Positions 44,931 to 54,190 of a stretch of DNA of 64,000 bases are shown here, one piece after another. A program made the position numbers and the translations under genes. This DNA comes from Sphingobacterium oryzagri (GTDB lineage: Bacteria > Bacteroidota > Bacteroidia > Sphingobacteriales > Sphingobacteriaceae), in assembly GCF_028736175.1 (NCBI RefSeq), contig NZ_CP117880.1, positions 4,774,001 through 4,838,000 of the forward strand, in the 5' to 3' direction. The notes beneath the pieces were generated by a model that was not told the DNA's origin, made no database searches, and saw nothing but the letters and a program-made list of their open reading frames with translations. The number at the start of each line of letters is the position of its first letter. Position 1 is the first letter of the stretch.

Positions 44931-46494
44931 GTACACCGCCCGAAGATTGTTTTTCTTTCGTGCGATCAACGGCTTGCCGTATTTTTTCCAGCAAGTTTGA
45001 CTTGCCTATCATTTCCGCACAGGTAGCCATTGCCCCTATTGTGACACCCAGCACACCATGCATATACACGGCATGTCCGGTCAGAAAAAGGTTGCTAATT
45101 TTAGTTTTCGGTGACATAAATGTCTTCAGCGGGTCGGCCACATCTTTACTATGGCCGTAAAGATTACCCCGATGCACACCGATATAATCACGATAGGATA
45201 ACGGCGTCGCTACATACAACTGGGCAATCGCCGCATCGATCTCCGGCAAATAAGTTTTGAGTTTATCGATAAGCAATTTGGCCTTTCGCTGCTTGAATAG
45301 GTCGTAGTCTTCGCCTCGCGCAGCGGGAGAAGCAGCGGTGTTAAACGTATGCGCCCATGGCGCTACGGCATCAAAATCCATATACGACAACAGCGTTAGC
45401 GTCTCTGCATATGCCGGATGCTGTGGGTCTTTGTTCATCGACAGCATAAACATCGTCGGCCAGGTAGCTTCATCGTCGTGTGTAGCCTGCCACACCGAAT
45501 CCATACTATCGTGATAATATAGGTTGTGAGCTGCATACGCTATTTTTTGGGGTTTTAACACCACGTGCACGCTAAAGCACGAGGTCGTGACCGGCAATTC
45601 CTGAATACGATCAAAATACGTCTTTCTGAAATTTTCTTTACCCACCATCTGTAAAGCCCGCTTCGGATCGATATTAAGCACGTATTGGTCAGCCTGTAGC
45701 TGCTTTCCGCTGTGCGTTTCAACACGCACAACAGCACCGTTTTCAACGACTACATCCGTCACTTCTTCTCGTTTGTATGCTTCGCCTCCAAGCGCGCGGA
45801 GGCGCTTAATCAGTAACTTGCTGATTTGACTTCCGCCCAAGGTGCAGCGGTAGGCACTCATGATATAGGAATTCAGTGCAAGCGCATAGACATAAAAAGG
45901 CGTTTTGTGCTCTTCTCCGCCATACAGAAAATTATTACCCACCAATACCGCGCGTAGGCGCTCATTGTTGGTAAGCTTCTGCATGTAGGCGCTTACACTC
46001 GTGTGCAAAACGGTCGATTTGTAGCCTTCGCCATCTTCTACATAGTACAAGGGGAAAGCCCGACAAGTGTATTGCAAATCTTCTACATATTGCAGCAAGG
46101 TAGCCCGCTCGTCTGGAAAAAATTGAGCAAGATGATCAACAAAAGCGGTGTAGCCCTGCGCTATAGGAAAGCGAATCGCTTCATCGCCAAACAATACCTC
46201 ATCAAACACCATTGGCATCGCCTCCAGTTGAAGCTCATCCATGATACCCAGATAATCGAAATATTGGTAGAGGTTTTGCCCGACAGCCAATCCGCCAAGA
46301 TAATGCACGCCAGTATCGAAGATTTTTTTATTCCGCGAGAAAGTCTGCAGATTACCGCCAAATTGGTTATTTTTCTCCAGCACGCATACATGCTTGCCTT
46401 CCTTGGCCAGCGTAACCGCAGTTACCAACCCGCCCAGGCCACTTCCAACAATTATTACATCATATCTGTCTCGAACGGACTTCACGTTTCTCAT
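44926..46494 (-). CDS. CrtI/retinol-saturase-like FAD-dependent oxidoreductase
   Basis: 522 residues. The N-terminal FAD motif YDVIIVGSGLGGLVTAVTLAKEGKHVCVLEKNNQFGGNL (GxGxxG with the second-strand Glu) and the C-terminal FLTGHAVYMHGVLGVTIGAMATCAE segment are typical of phytoene desaturase/retinol-saturase proteins. In this gene context it most likely acts on the polyene pigment or its lipid, not on carotenoids, since no phytoene synthase is near. Its start overlaps the end of the MMPL-type gene by 35 bp, showing tight coupling. Confidence 0.88.
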   Translation of the reverse strand: MRNVKSVRDRYDVIIVGSGLGGLVTAVTLAKEGKHVCVLEKNNQFGGNLQTFSRNKKIFDTGVHYLGGLAVGQNLYQYFDYLGIMDELQLEAMPMVFDEVLFGDEAIRFPIAQGYTAFVDHLAQFFPDERATLLQYVEDLQYTCRAFPLYYVEDGEGYKSTVLHTSVSAYMQKLTNNERLRAVLVGNNFLYGGEEHKTPFYVYALALNSYIMSAYRCTLGGSQISKLLIKRLRALGGEAYKREEVTDVVVENGAVVRVETHSGKQLQADQYVLNIDPKRALQMVGKENFRKTYFDRIQELPVTTSCFSVHVVLKPQKIAYAAHNLYYHDSMDSVWQATHDDEATWPTMFMLSMNKDPQHPAYAETLTLLSYMDFDAVAPWAHTFNTAASPAARGEDYDLFKQRKAKLLIDKLKTYLPEIDAAIAQLYVATPLSYRDYIGVHRGNLYGHSKDVADPLKTFMSPKTKISNLFLTGHAVYMHGVLGVTIGAMATCAEMIGKSNLLEKIRQAVDRTKEKQSSGGVQ

Positions 46495-49400
46495 AGCGTA
46501 TTACACATGCAGAAAGCACGGTGGCTTTCCAACCGGAATTTTGCAATAGCGGTTCTTCCTTAAAGGTATATATTTCTTGAAAAATGTGCAAACTATCTTG
46601 CCAATCTGCCAGGCGCGTATATGCCGGATGAATCAAGAGAATACCCCCTTCCGTATCGATCTGATCGGAAAAGGACACATCGCGCCACCTGCTCCAGTAT
46701 ATACTTTCAGCTACAGATCGCTTCTCTTCGTCGGCGATAATACCCCGCACTTTTCGATAACCATTTTGCAAAGACAGCAGATAATCAAATTGTCCGTAAC
46801 TCTCAGAAAGGTGCGTAATCTTCACTTGCTCACCGAGCAGCCTGTTTAATTCATCATAATACGCGGCAAAATTTTTAAAGTCCCGCTTTACGGCTTGTAA
46901 AATCTCTTCATCTTTAAAATAATAGGCCAACAACAGCTTATTCCTGAAATAATCACGACCTTCTATCTCCAGACGCCAGCGTCGGTATTGTTGCCTAAAA
47001 TATTTGGTCACTTCCTTTGTTCCAGCAGCATAATTACGCCCTTGTAGCCATTCGCCCGGCGCCATCCGCTTGCCAATAACGGGGGAAAGCGCACCGCCAA
47101 AAATAAGGATATCGCCTTTTGGCAAAACATCGCCATTGCCCAACAGATAGATAGGAACGATATCCGCATCAAATTGCTCCGCCAAATAAAATGCGCCTTT
47201 GTGAAAGCGCTTCACCACATTATCATACGAACGGGTGCCCTCCGGAAAGACAATTAACGAATAGCCTTGTTGCATTTTTTCTCGCAGGAAGTCGACACCA
47301 CCTTCGAGACCTTGGCTTACCGGATAAAAGCCCAAGGCTTTTACCGCGCGGCCAAAAATTGGCGAGTTCCACACCCAATCATTGACTAAGAAAATCGCTC
47401 TGGGCACCAGCATGCCCAACGATAACGTGTCTAAAAAGGAGCTGTGATTGGCGATGATGATAGCAGGCTTTTCAAAAGTCTCGTGGTATGGATTATAGGT
47501 TTTATTGCTCGTGTAAGGGTGTAAATACAGCACAGACTTCATAAACGACGCCATCATTTTTCGGAACACCCGTTCGCGACGCGCTTTTCCGATAGGAATC
47601 AGCAAAAGCAACGTGCGACAGAAAAACGAAAGGATCACACAGCCTAAACCATAGTACACAAAGAACAGTATAGAAAACAGCAAAATACGGATGGTAAATG
47701 GCGACTTGCCTTGCTTTGCACGATCGCTGATAAAAAAGCGAAAAAGAATGGGGTAGAAAACGAAGGTGACGATAACGGCTGCAAACACGCCGATGAGCGA
47801 AACCGAGGCGATAGAGAGTAGCGCAGGATGCTTAGCGAAGATCAATGCGCCAATGGCCAAAACGGTGGTCAGCACCGCCAACAAGATGGATGTTCTGTAG
47901 GTTTGCAGTTCGTCTCTGCCGGTGCTGTATTGTTTTTGCAACGCCGCCGTCATGAAAATACTGAAATCTACGCCATGCCCGAAGACGAGTGTACAAACAA
48001 TGGCGCTAAAAATATTAAATTCCAATCCGAAAAGCCCCATCAGACCGGTTGTGATAAGCCCGGTAAGCGCAATGGGTATAGCGCTTAGCAAGACCAGTTC
48101 GATGCGTCGGAAAAAGATCCAAAGGATCAATAACACCGCAAAGAAAGAGTAGCCCACCAATCGATTAAAGTCGTTACGCAGCTGGCCGAGAAAATGTTCA
48201 TTTAAGTTTTGCCGATCGATGACCAATACATCATCCGTTTTCTTTAAGGCATCCAAAAAAGTGATTCGTTGGCTTTCATCCAGTTTTACCAAGGTCGACA
48301 AGGTATAAAAACCATCTTTCTCGGCCGCAAAATCAGCATAGCCCAGTATATTTTGCTGCTTTAGCTCAGCCACAGACATCGGTTGATGATCTTTTTGCAG
48401 CAGCCTGTAAAAGTCCATATGAGTTTCCGAAGAAAATCCAAACATACCTCCCGCCGATTGCAGGTCGGCTATCACCTTTTCTTTAGACCTCATTTGCCAA
48501 AAAGCATTCCACTCGCGGATTTTTTGTCGTTGCGCGGTGGCAGAGAGCGGAACGGCCGTCATACCGGTATAGCTTTTGATCCATCCGCGCTGCTGTGCGC
48601 TGGCCAGCGACCGATTCAAATGGTCTACCTTTTTGGCAACGGTTTCAAAATCTGAACCAGTAGCCACCAGATAGAGCGATTTCGCAGACGTATTCATGAG
48701 CGCATCCAGCTCCGCTTCCACCTGGCGTTGCTCTGCAGGTATAAAATTTAAATCCGCCAGATTATTATTATAACCTACGCGTCCACTTGTGAAAAAACTA
48801 AGCAACAAGAGCAATAGGCAGAGGCCGATAAGCAGCTTGCTGCGCTCGAAAGGGAAAGCGGCCAGCCGATCAATGAGCGAATTATAGCGAATCTCCCGCT
48901 TGGGTTTATACAAGTGCGGAATGATCAACAACGTAAATACCGAGGATGAAAAAATGCAGATCGATGCAAATATTCCGAGGTCGATTAACGCTTTGGAATG
49001 CACAAACAGCAAACATAGAAAAGCAACAGCATTGGTCGCACCACTCATTAACAGCGGGCGCGTCAGCTCCTGATAAAGTGCTCTTACATCAGCCGATTTT
49101 TTAAAATGCGTGAGTACATGTAAGGTATAGTCGATCGTTATGCCTAATAACACCGCGCCAATACTGAGCGATATCGCAGAAATTACGGGTTTGTAGAGAT
49201 ACAAACAGGCTAACGCAAAGAGTACCGCAAAGACGGTGGGGATAAACACCAAAATGGGGATATACGCCCGTTTATAAAAAAAGATCAGCAGCAGCATAAG
49301 CACCGACATGGAAACCAACACCGTGGTCAAAATATCTGTTTTGATCTGTTTGGCATTGGCCACCGCGATAAAAGCCGATCCGTAATAAGCGATCGAAGCA

Positions 49401-50134
49401 CCTGCCTTAAACTGGGACTGCAATCGATTGCGCAATTGTTCTAAATGATCGACAAAGCGGATATTATGATCGGTATCTGCTCCCTGAAATACAGGATCTA
49501 CAAAGAGTAGAATCTGACTACTATCTTTCGTCGCGATAAAACCATCCATTAAAATAAAGTTGTCACCAAGCCCTTGCTTTCTTATCTTTTCCAGCCCAAG
49601 CAAGCCTAAGCCAAGCGGATCTTGCTGCATATAACGGGCAACAACAAATCCTGTTGGGGAAAGCAATGCATTATAATTTTGGCGTACACGCTCGGCAATG
49701 GCGGCAGGAGAAAGCAGGGTATCCAGCTTCCTATACAGTGCTGAATCAAGCACAAGGGGCAAATGCTGATACACAAAATCATAGGTTTGCTCCATCGCTT
49801 CCTGATCAATCTTTCCGGAAATGGCCCGTACATACAGGCTATCACTCGCCAGAGAATCAACAAATTGGCTTGCCATATCGACTAATAGGGCTGTATTTCC
49901 GCTGGCTTCCTTCGTAAAGCGCACCGTGATCTTATCGGCAAAATTAACCTGCTTTAGTGCACGGGTGAGTTCATCGGGATCTTCATTTACCGGAATGACC
50001 TGCGTAATATCTTCTTCAAAACGGATTTTTGAAGCGATCCAGGTACACGTTGCTAAAAAGAGCAAGGCAACCGCCAAAAAGAAGATTTTACGTCGCTGCA
50101 CAAGGCAGTAGATATGGTAAAATAGAGCTTCCAT
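46460..50134 (-). CDS. trifunctional MMPL transporter / lysophospholipid acyltransferase / methyltransferase-like protein
   Basis: A 1224-residue fusion. Residues 1-800 are an MMPL/RND-type exporter with a first helix at about 15-35, a periplasmic domain, helices around 260-400, a second periplasmic domain and helices around 660-800 (GHGVDFSIFMTAAL). Residues about 880-1050 form a PlsC-like acyltransferase with the HxxxxD motif NHSSFLD (His near 897) and FPEGTRS (near 963). Residues about 1080-1224 look like a class I methyltransferase fold, but the glycine motif is degenerate (HLSESYGQFDYLL instead of a DxGxGxG). Such fusions occur in Bacteroidota pigment clusters. It may acylate the pigment and flip or export it; function is inferred. 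Confidence 0.88.
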   Translation of the reverse strand: MEALFYHIYCLVQRRKIFFLAVALLFLATCTWIASKIRFEEDITQVIPVNEDPDELTRALKQVNFADKITVRFTKEASGNTALLVDMASQFVDSLASDSLYVRAISGKIDQEAMEQTYDFVYQHLPLVLDSALYRKLDTLLSPAAIAERVRQNYNALLSPTGFVVARYMQQDPLGLGLLGLEKIRKQGLGDNFILMDGFIATKDSSQILLFVDPVFQGADTDHNIRFVDHLEQLRNRLQSQFKAGASIAYYGSAFIAVANAKQIKTDILTTVLVSMSVLMLLLIFFYKRAYIPILVFIPTVFAVLFALACLYLYKPVISAISLSIGAVLLGITIDYTLHVLTHFKKSADVRALYQELTRPLLMSGATNAVAFLCLLFVHSKALIDLGIFASICIFSSSVFTLLIIPHLYKPKREIRYNSLIDRLAAFPFERSKLLIGLCLLLLLLSFFTSGRVGYNNNLADLNFIPAEQRQVEAELDALMNTSAKSLYLVATGSDFETVAKKVDHLNRSLASAQQRGWIKSYTGMTAVPLSATAQRQKIREWNAFWQMRSKEKVIADLQSAGGMFGFSSETHMDFYRLLQKDHQPMSVAELKQQNILGYADFAAEKDGFYTLSTLVKLDESQRITFLDALKKTDDVLVIDRQNLNEHFLGQLRNDFNRLVGYSFFAVLLILWIFFRRIELVLLSAIPIALTGLITTGLMGLFGLEFNIFSAIVCTLVFGHGVDFSIFMTAALQKQYSTGRDELQTYRTSILLAVLTTVLAIGALIFAKHPALLSIASVSLIGVFAAVIVTFVFYPILFRFFISDRAKQGKSPFTIRILLFSILFFVYYGLGCVILSFFCRTLLLLIPIGKARRERVFRKMMASFMKSVLYLHPYTSNKTYNPYHETFEKPAIIIANHSSFLDTLSLGMLVPRAIFLVNDWVWNSPIFGRAVKALGFYPVSQGLEGGVDFLREKMQQGYSLIVFPEGTRSYDNVVKRFHKGAFYLAEQFDADIVPIYLLGNGDVLPKGDILIFGGALSPVIGKRMAPGEWLQGRNYAAGTKEVTKYFRQQYRRWRLEIEGRDYFRNKLLLAYYFKDEEILQAVKRDFKNFAAYYDELNRLLGEQVKITHLSESYGQFDYLLSLQNGYRKVRGIIADEEKRSVAESIYWSRWRDVSFSDQIDTEGGILLIHPAYTRLADWQDSLHIFQEIYTFKEEPLLQNSGWKATVLSACVIRYEKREVRSRQI

Positions 50135-51321
50135 TAGCGCGTTGACACCGATTTTCGTTGATTGATTTTTAAAAGCAGATAACTAACCGATCCGAAAAGC
50201 AAAGCCATGGATGCGGCCAGTAGCAAACTGCCCACCAAATACTGCCATAGGTGAGTCTGGATGGTTGCCAGCGAAACGTTGTCCAACTGAAAGGCGGGGC
50301 TAGAAGGAAAGACCAGACCGCCGACAAGGAGCGACGCATAAATGACTAATGGAATCAATGGCGCAAAGCTGATATTGGAAAAAGCAAAAGCCAGCACTTT
50401 ATTCAACCGAAAAAATACGGCTAATGTGATGGTGATAGCCGTTTGAAAACCCCAAAAGGGTGCAATACCCATAAAAACGCCTAAGCCGATAGATAGCGCC
50501 TTTTTTTCTGGAGAATCTTCACTACCCAATATATTTTCACGAAAGAAATCTAGTAAGCTTTTTTTTTTGAAACTCCTGAAAAAGTTCCGGGGTAATATAT
50601 AAAAGAATGTCAGAAAAACCAGCACCGTGTTGAGTATACTGATTCGGGTAAAATCTTTAAAAGGTCGAAAATGAGATACCCGTTCTTCCGGATCGTAAAG
50701 GACCTCGATAGGCACATTTTTAACGGGCACAGCGCGCCAGGCTGCACGGACGATGATTTCGATTTCAAATTCGAATTTCCGGGTGTAGAATCTTCCGGAT
50801 ATGGCCCGCAAAGGATAGGCGCGAAAGCCTGATTGCGTATCGGTGAGCCGTATGCCCGTCTCAAACCAAAACCAAAAATTGGAAAAACGGTTACCAAAGC
50901 TGCTTTTTCGGGGCACAGCATCCTGCCGCATATTGCGACTGCCGATGAGCAATGTCGGCTTTTCTGCGCGGGCAAGTTCCTTTACAAACACCGGGATATC
51001 GCTCGGGTAATGCTGCCCATCCGAATCGATCGTAATCGCATAAGAAAACTGATGCTTTCGGGCCTGTTTGATACCAGCGCGTAAGGCCATGCCTTTACCC
51101 TGGTTTTGCGTAAACGTCAACAGATCGACTTGTGGATAGCTTTCCAATATTTGCGCCGTACCGTCGGTTGAGCCGTCATTGACAACGATAATCGCATCAG
51201 TATACAGCAATACGCCATCCAGTACACGCCGTAGGGTGCGCGCATTGTTGTAAGTCGGTATGATAACGACTATGCCCAATGCGTGTAGCTGCTCCTTGAT
51301 AATCGCCTGCTCTTCCATCAT
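50134..51321 (-). CDS. glycosyltransferase family 2 fused to DUF2062 membrane domain
   Basis: 395 residues. Residues 15-240 are a GT-A glycosyltransferase: VVIIPTYNNARTLRRVLDGVL, VVNDGSTDGT, and the metal-binding ITIDSDGQHYP, of the DPM1/DPG synthase type. Residues about 255-390 are a DUF2062 domain with two or more hydrophobic helices (GLGVFMGIAPFWGFQTAITITLAVFFRLNKVLAFAFSNI). It probably transfers a sugar to a lipid-like acceptor at the inner membrane; in aryl-polyene clusters such enzymes may build the lipid head group. Its last base overlaps the MMPL-type start (TAATG). Confidence 0.87.
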   Translation of the reverse strand: MMEEQAIIKEQLHALGIVVIIPTYNNARTLRRVLDGVLLYTDAIIVVNDGSTDGTAQILESYPQVDLLTFTQNQGKGMALRAGIKQARKHQFSYAITIDSDGQHYPSDIPVFVKELARAEKPTLLIGSRNMRQDAVPRKSSFGNRFSNFWFWFETGIRLTDTQSGFRAYPLRAISGRFYTRKFEFEIEIIVRAAWRAVPVKNVPIEVLYDPEERVSHFRPFKDFTRISILNTVLVFLTFFYILPRNFFRSFKKKSLLDFFRENILGSEDSPEKKALSIGLGVFMGIAPFWGFQTAITITLAVFFRLNKVLAFAFSNISFAPLIPLVIYASLLVGGLVFPSSPAFQLDNVSLATIQTHLWQYLVGSLLLAASMALLFGSVSYLLLKINQRKSVSTR

Positions 51322-51328
51322 GCATATA

Positions 51329-51814
51329 TTACAAACCTAGCTTCTTCATTTCTGCCGTGGTAAACACAGCAGACTGTTGTGCATAACGTTTGATAATCGC
51401 TTTTAAAGCGGTAGATTGTGTATCAAAATTGGCTAAAATGAGTTGCTTATCTTCCCCGATATTCGCCTTGTATTTAAGCACCTTTGGTGCATTTTCTTGT
51501 ACCGCCAGCCTAACCAATCGTATTTCAACCTGCTTAGGCGCTAATTTTACCGCCTTTTCCACTCCCTGGATGCCTTCCGAAACCAGCGCTTTCTTATCAG
51601 CACGAGCATCCATATAACGTGCCTTTAGCGTAGACGATGCGCCTTTATACGCTAGCAAAACCGCATCATTACCTTTATAATCTTGTAAGGATTTGTACAA
51701 ATTTTCCGTAGCCTCCCGAGAAGCTTTTGCTTCTTCAAAATAGCCGCGTACCCGTTCCAGCGATGGCGCGGCAAATGTCAACGTAGTCAGTAAAACGATT
51801 AGCAGTCCTTTCAT
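51329..51814 (-). CDS. small secreted protein of unknown function in the pigment operon
   Basis: 161 residues with a signal peptide (KGLLIVLLTTLTFAAP) and a largely helical mature part rich in Ala, Lys and Glu. No catalytic motif or lipobox is visible. It sits between the GT2-DUF2062 gene (7 bp) and a dehydratase gene (2 bp), and genes of this kind recur in related pigment clusters as I recall. A periplasmic helper for pigment transport is possible, but nothing in the sequence proves it. Confidence 0.75.
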   Translation of the reverse strand: MKGLLIVLLTTLTFAAPSLERVRGYFEEAKASREATENLYKSLQDYKGNDAVLLAYKGASSTLKARYMDARADKKALVSEGIQGVEKAVKLAPKQVEIRLVRLAVQENAPKVLKYKANIGEDKQLILANFDTQSTALKAIIKRYAQQSAVFTTAEMKKLGL

Positions 51815-51816
51815 AG

Positions 51817-52191
51817 CTATTTATTGATGTATACGTTTGTCAATTTTAATGCCACGGTATCGCCAAAAGTCGTGATATTCTTTACTTTCACCTGCCCTTC
51901 AGCATCCTCAGACACATCGAGATGCACCACCAAAAGCGGCTGCTCTTCCGGATTGATCAGCGCCATAAATTTTACATTGGACGATCGTGATAAAAATAGC
52001 GACCGCTGAACGACGCGCTCACTCAAGTCCTTCACGATTTGCATCATGCAAACCCCCGGCGTAACCGGATTGTCGGGAAAATGCCCTTTGAATATCGCAT
52101 GCTGCGGATTCAAGCGAATCGTTGCGGCGTATTTACCAGCCGTTTCTTCGTTGAAATGTACTATCTCGTAAAAATCGTGTAGTATGCTCAT
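51817..52191 (-). CDS. FabZ-like hotdog dehydratase
   Basis: 124 residues with the FabZ-type signature HAIFKGHFPDNPVTPGVCMMQIV; H37 is the probable catalytic His, though the usual Glu/Asp of the central helix (ALAQ...E) is not clear (VCMMQIVKDLSE). It could dehydrate 3-hydroxyacyl-ACP during polyene building, as ApeI does in proteobacterial aryl-polyene systems. It lies 8 bp after the lipoprotein gene. Confidence 0.8.
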   Translation of the reverse strand: MSILHDFYEIVHFNEETAGKYAATIRLNPQHAIFKGHFPDNPVTPGVCMMQIVKDLSERVVQRSLFLSRSSNVKFMALINPEEQPLLVVHLDVSEDAEGQVKVKNITTFGDTVALKLTNVYINK

Positions 52192-52199
52192 GCTATTTA

Positions 52200-52823
52200 T
52201 TATAATGTAGATTGTTTTGCATCCAACGTGAAATTCATCATCATGGGATATTTTTTATGTTGAATATTGATGCGCGTCGGAATATCTTTCTTAACCTGAT
52301 CAAAAGCGATCACAAAACGTTCTTTTTTACCTTTCACGCGCAACATATTTGTCACCTGCCGCTCTTCGACGGTGTAATAAACATCATTGGCCGCATATAC
52401 CGGATAATGCTGTTTATCCATGAAAATCAAAGCTGACGACGCGTGTCGCTGCTCGGTCAAAGTCCGGAACACATCAGCTAGCTCATTAACCAGCATGCGC
52501 TTGTTGAGATCGTCCATCACATAATGCACCACCTGACGGTCGGGAAACAAACTGATATCAATCAAAGTCTGTCCAAAATCACTGACGAGCGCCACGCGGT
52601 GTACATCGGCCGCTACCGTTGCGATCAATAAGCTGCCGCCAAGCTTTTTACCAAAAGCCTCGACATCGGCCTTATAAACAAAGGAGCGCGTCGTGTCGGT
52701 ATAATACGTATTGAGCACCTGTACATGCGAATCGCGTATACCTACCGCATGAGGATATTGATAGGAACCACAGGAAGTTAAAAATAAAACAAGAAATAGA
52801 CTAAAGATTAAAAACCGATTCAT
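52200..52823 (-). CDS. outer-membrane-type lipoprotein of the pigment operon
   Basis: 207 residues with a signal peptide ending in the lipobox LTSC (Cys18) followed by Gly, so sorting to the outer membrane is likely. The mature part is beta-rich and carries no known enzyme motif. Its gene overlaps the end of the LolA-like gene by 23 bp. Proteobacterial aryl-polyene operons also pair a LolA-like protein with a lipoprotein, so this may be the acceptor of a dedicated LolA/LolB-like route (inference). Confidence 0.8.
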   Translation of the reverse strand: MNRFLIFSLFLVLFLTSCGSYQYPHAVGIRDSHVQVLNTYYTDTTRSFVYKADVEAFGKKLGGSLLIATVAADVHRVALVSDFGQTLIDISLFPDRQVVHYVMDDLNKRMLVNELADVFRTLTEQRHASSALIFMDKQHYPVYAANDVYYTVEERQVTNMLRVKGKKERFVIAFDQVKKDIPTRINIQHKKYPMMMNFTLDAKQSTL

Positions 52824-53427
52824 TTATTTGCGCGTTAACTTTTCTGTTTTTTAGAATAAACCTGGTGTAATCATTGGAAGGTTCCGTTAATACCACTTGT
52901 TCAACTTGCTGATCTGACTTCGCAAAAACCAGCAATATTTCTTTGATATATTTTGCAGCATCCTTCATTTTTGGAACGAGTTTAACCGCGTTGGCACCAT
53001 CTTTCTTCAGATAGGTCACCGCAAATTCCCGCTCGTTATACCCGGCACCCCGCATACTCGATGTCACCAAATTACTGATCTTTTCAAATTGCTTACTATT
53101 CCCGATATCCAATGTTTTGGTCTTACCGTTTTCCCGGACAAACACTTTTTTATCCTTATACACCATCTTATAAGAAAACGGCGTAATGTATGACCAACTA
53201 AACCGATCGGGATGCTTTAAATAGATTTTTCCGGTAGACTCTACAGGCTTTTTCATAAAGCTCATGTGCTTGTACTGCATAAAATCGGCGGATAATGTTT
53301 GTATCTGTGTGGCTTTTTGAAGCGTCTTTTGAAAGGCGGTAACCTCCGCAGCAGTCATACTACGCGTTTGCGCCAGTAGCGAAAAAGGGAGCAAACACAG
53401 CAGAACATATAAAATCTTACTTCTCAT
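52801..53427 (-). CDS. LolA-like lipoprotein carrier protein
   Basis: 208 residues with a signal peptide ending at SLLAQ and the LolA half-barrel pattern: QTLSADFMQYKHMSFMKKPVESTGKIYLKHPDRFSWSYITPFSYKMVYKDKKVFV (about 43-95), a typical stretch for the family. The protein should bind a hydrophobic acyl or pigment moiety in the periplasm. A second, housekeeping LolA is expected elsewhere in the genome, so this copy is probably specialised for the pigment. It overlaps both neighbours (11 and 23 bp). Confidence 0.87.
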   Translation of the reverse strand: MRSKILYVLLCLLPFSLLAQTRSMTAAEVTAFQKTLQKATQIQTLSADFMQYKHMSFMKKPVESTGKIYLKHPDRFSWSYITPFSYKMVYKDKKVFVRENGKTKTLDIGNSKQFEKISNLVTSSMRGAGYNEREFAVTYLKKDGANAVKLVPKMKDAAKYIKEILLVFAKSDQQVEQVVLTEPSNDYTRFILKNRKVNAQINESVFNL

Positions 53428-54190
53428 GGTTATGCAAATTTAACAAATCATCTACAGAAACACAGCGATAACCTTCAGCTTTCAGATAAGGCAAAAACTT
53501 GCGCAGCACATTGACCGTCCGCGCCGAGGTATCGTGAAACAATATAATGTCTCCCGCTTGCAGCTTACGAACAACCCGACGAAAGATGCGATCTTCATCT
53601 GTAATAACCGTATCTAATGAGCGATTGCTCCAACCAATAACAAGCGGCTTCAATTGTTTGACTGCGCGCGCCACCGAAGGATTAGTTACGCCAAATGGTG
53701 GACGAAAAAGTGAAGTCTGTGTTTGGGTACATTTTGCCAGTACAGCGTTACATTTTTCGATTTCTGCAACCACCTCATCGGTGGATAAAAAGCCGAAATT
53801 TGTGCTATGGCTATACGTATGGTTGCCGATTTGGTGTCCGTTAGCCAGTAGCTGCCTGGTCAGCTCCGGGTAGCGCTCCATTTGCTTGCCGATACAGAAA
53901 AAAGTGGCTTTGCTATCATATTGATCCAGCAGCGCCATGATATCGGCGGTAAAAGGTGTCGGTCCATCGTCAAACGTCAACGCCAGCAACTTTTCTGTGC
54001 TGTTTTTTTGCTTAACGTAGGTTGGCGTAAAATAACCTAATCGGATATCAAACGCGCCCCAGGCCGTAAAGCATGATGCCAGGCACAACACAGCGATTAA
54101 AAAGTACCAAAGCTCGTAAACGATGCCAATCGCGATAGCAAAAAATGCTAGCACAACAAAGCAAGGCATCAAAATAGCATGTTTTAGCAT
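53417..54190 (-). CDS. polysaccharide deacetylase (NodB-type, CE4) family protein
   Basis: 257 residues. Two N-terminal hydrophobic helices (about 7-50) anchor it in the membrane, and the NodB domain faces the periplasm: LALTFDDGPTPFT (catalytic Asp-Asp), ATFFCIGKQ, HQIGNHTYSHS (zinc His pair), LFRPPFG (Arg), and IILFHDTS with the final His. It would remove N-acetyl groups from a sugar. In this operon a sugar-bearing pigment lipid is a possible substrate, together with the GT2 enzyme; peptidoglycan is the alternative. Confidence 0.88.
   Translation of the reverse strand: MLKHAILMPCFVVLAFFAIAIGIVYELWYFLIAVLCLASCFTAWGAFDIRLGYFTPTYVKQKNSTEKLLALTFDDGPTPFTADIMALLDQYDSKATFFCIGKQMERYPELTRQLLANGHQIGNHTYSHSTNFGFLSTDEVVAEIEKCNAVLAKCTQTQTSLFRPPFGVTNPSVARAVKQLKPLVIGWSNRSLDTVITDEDRIFRRVVRKLQAGDIILFHDTSARTVNVLRKFLPYLKAEGYRCVSVDDLLNLHNHEK

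Noticed and set aside
44926..46494. Carotenoid phytoene desaturase
   Set aside because: The fold matches, but no phytoene synthase or cyclase is near and the gene is embedded in an aryl-polyene-type operon.
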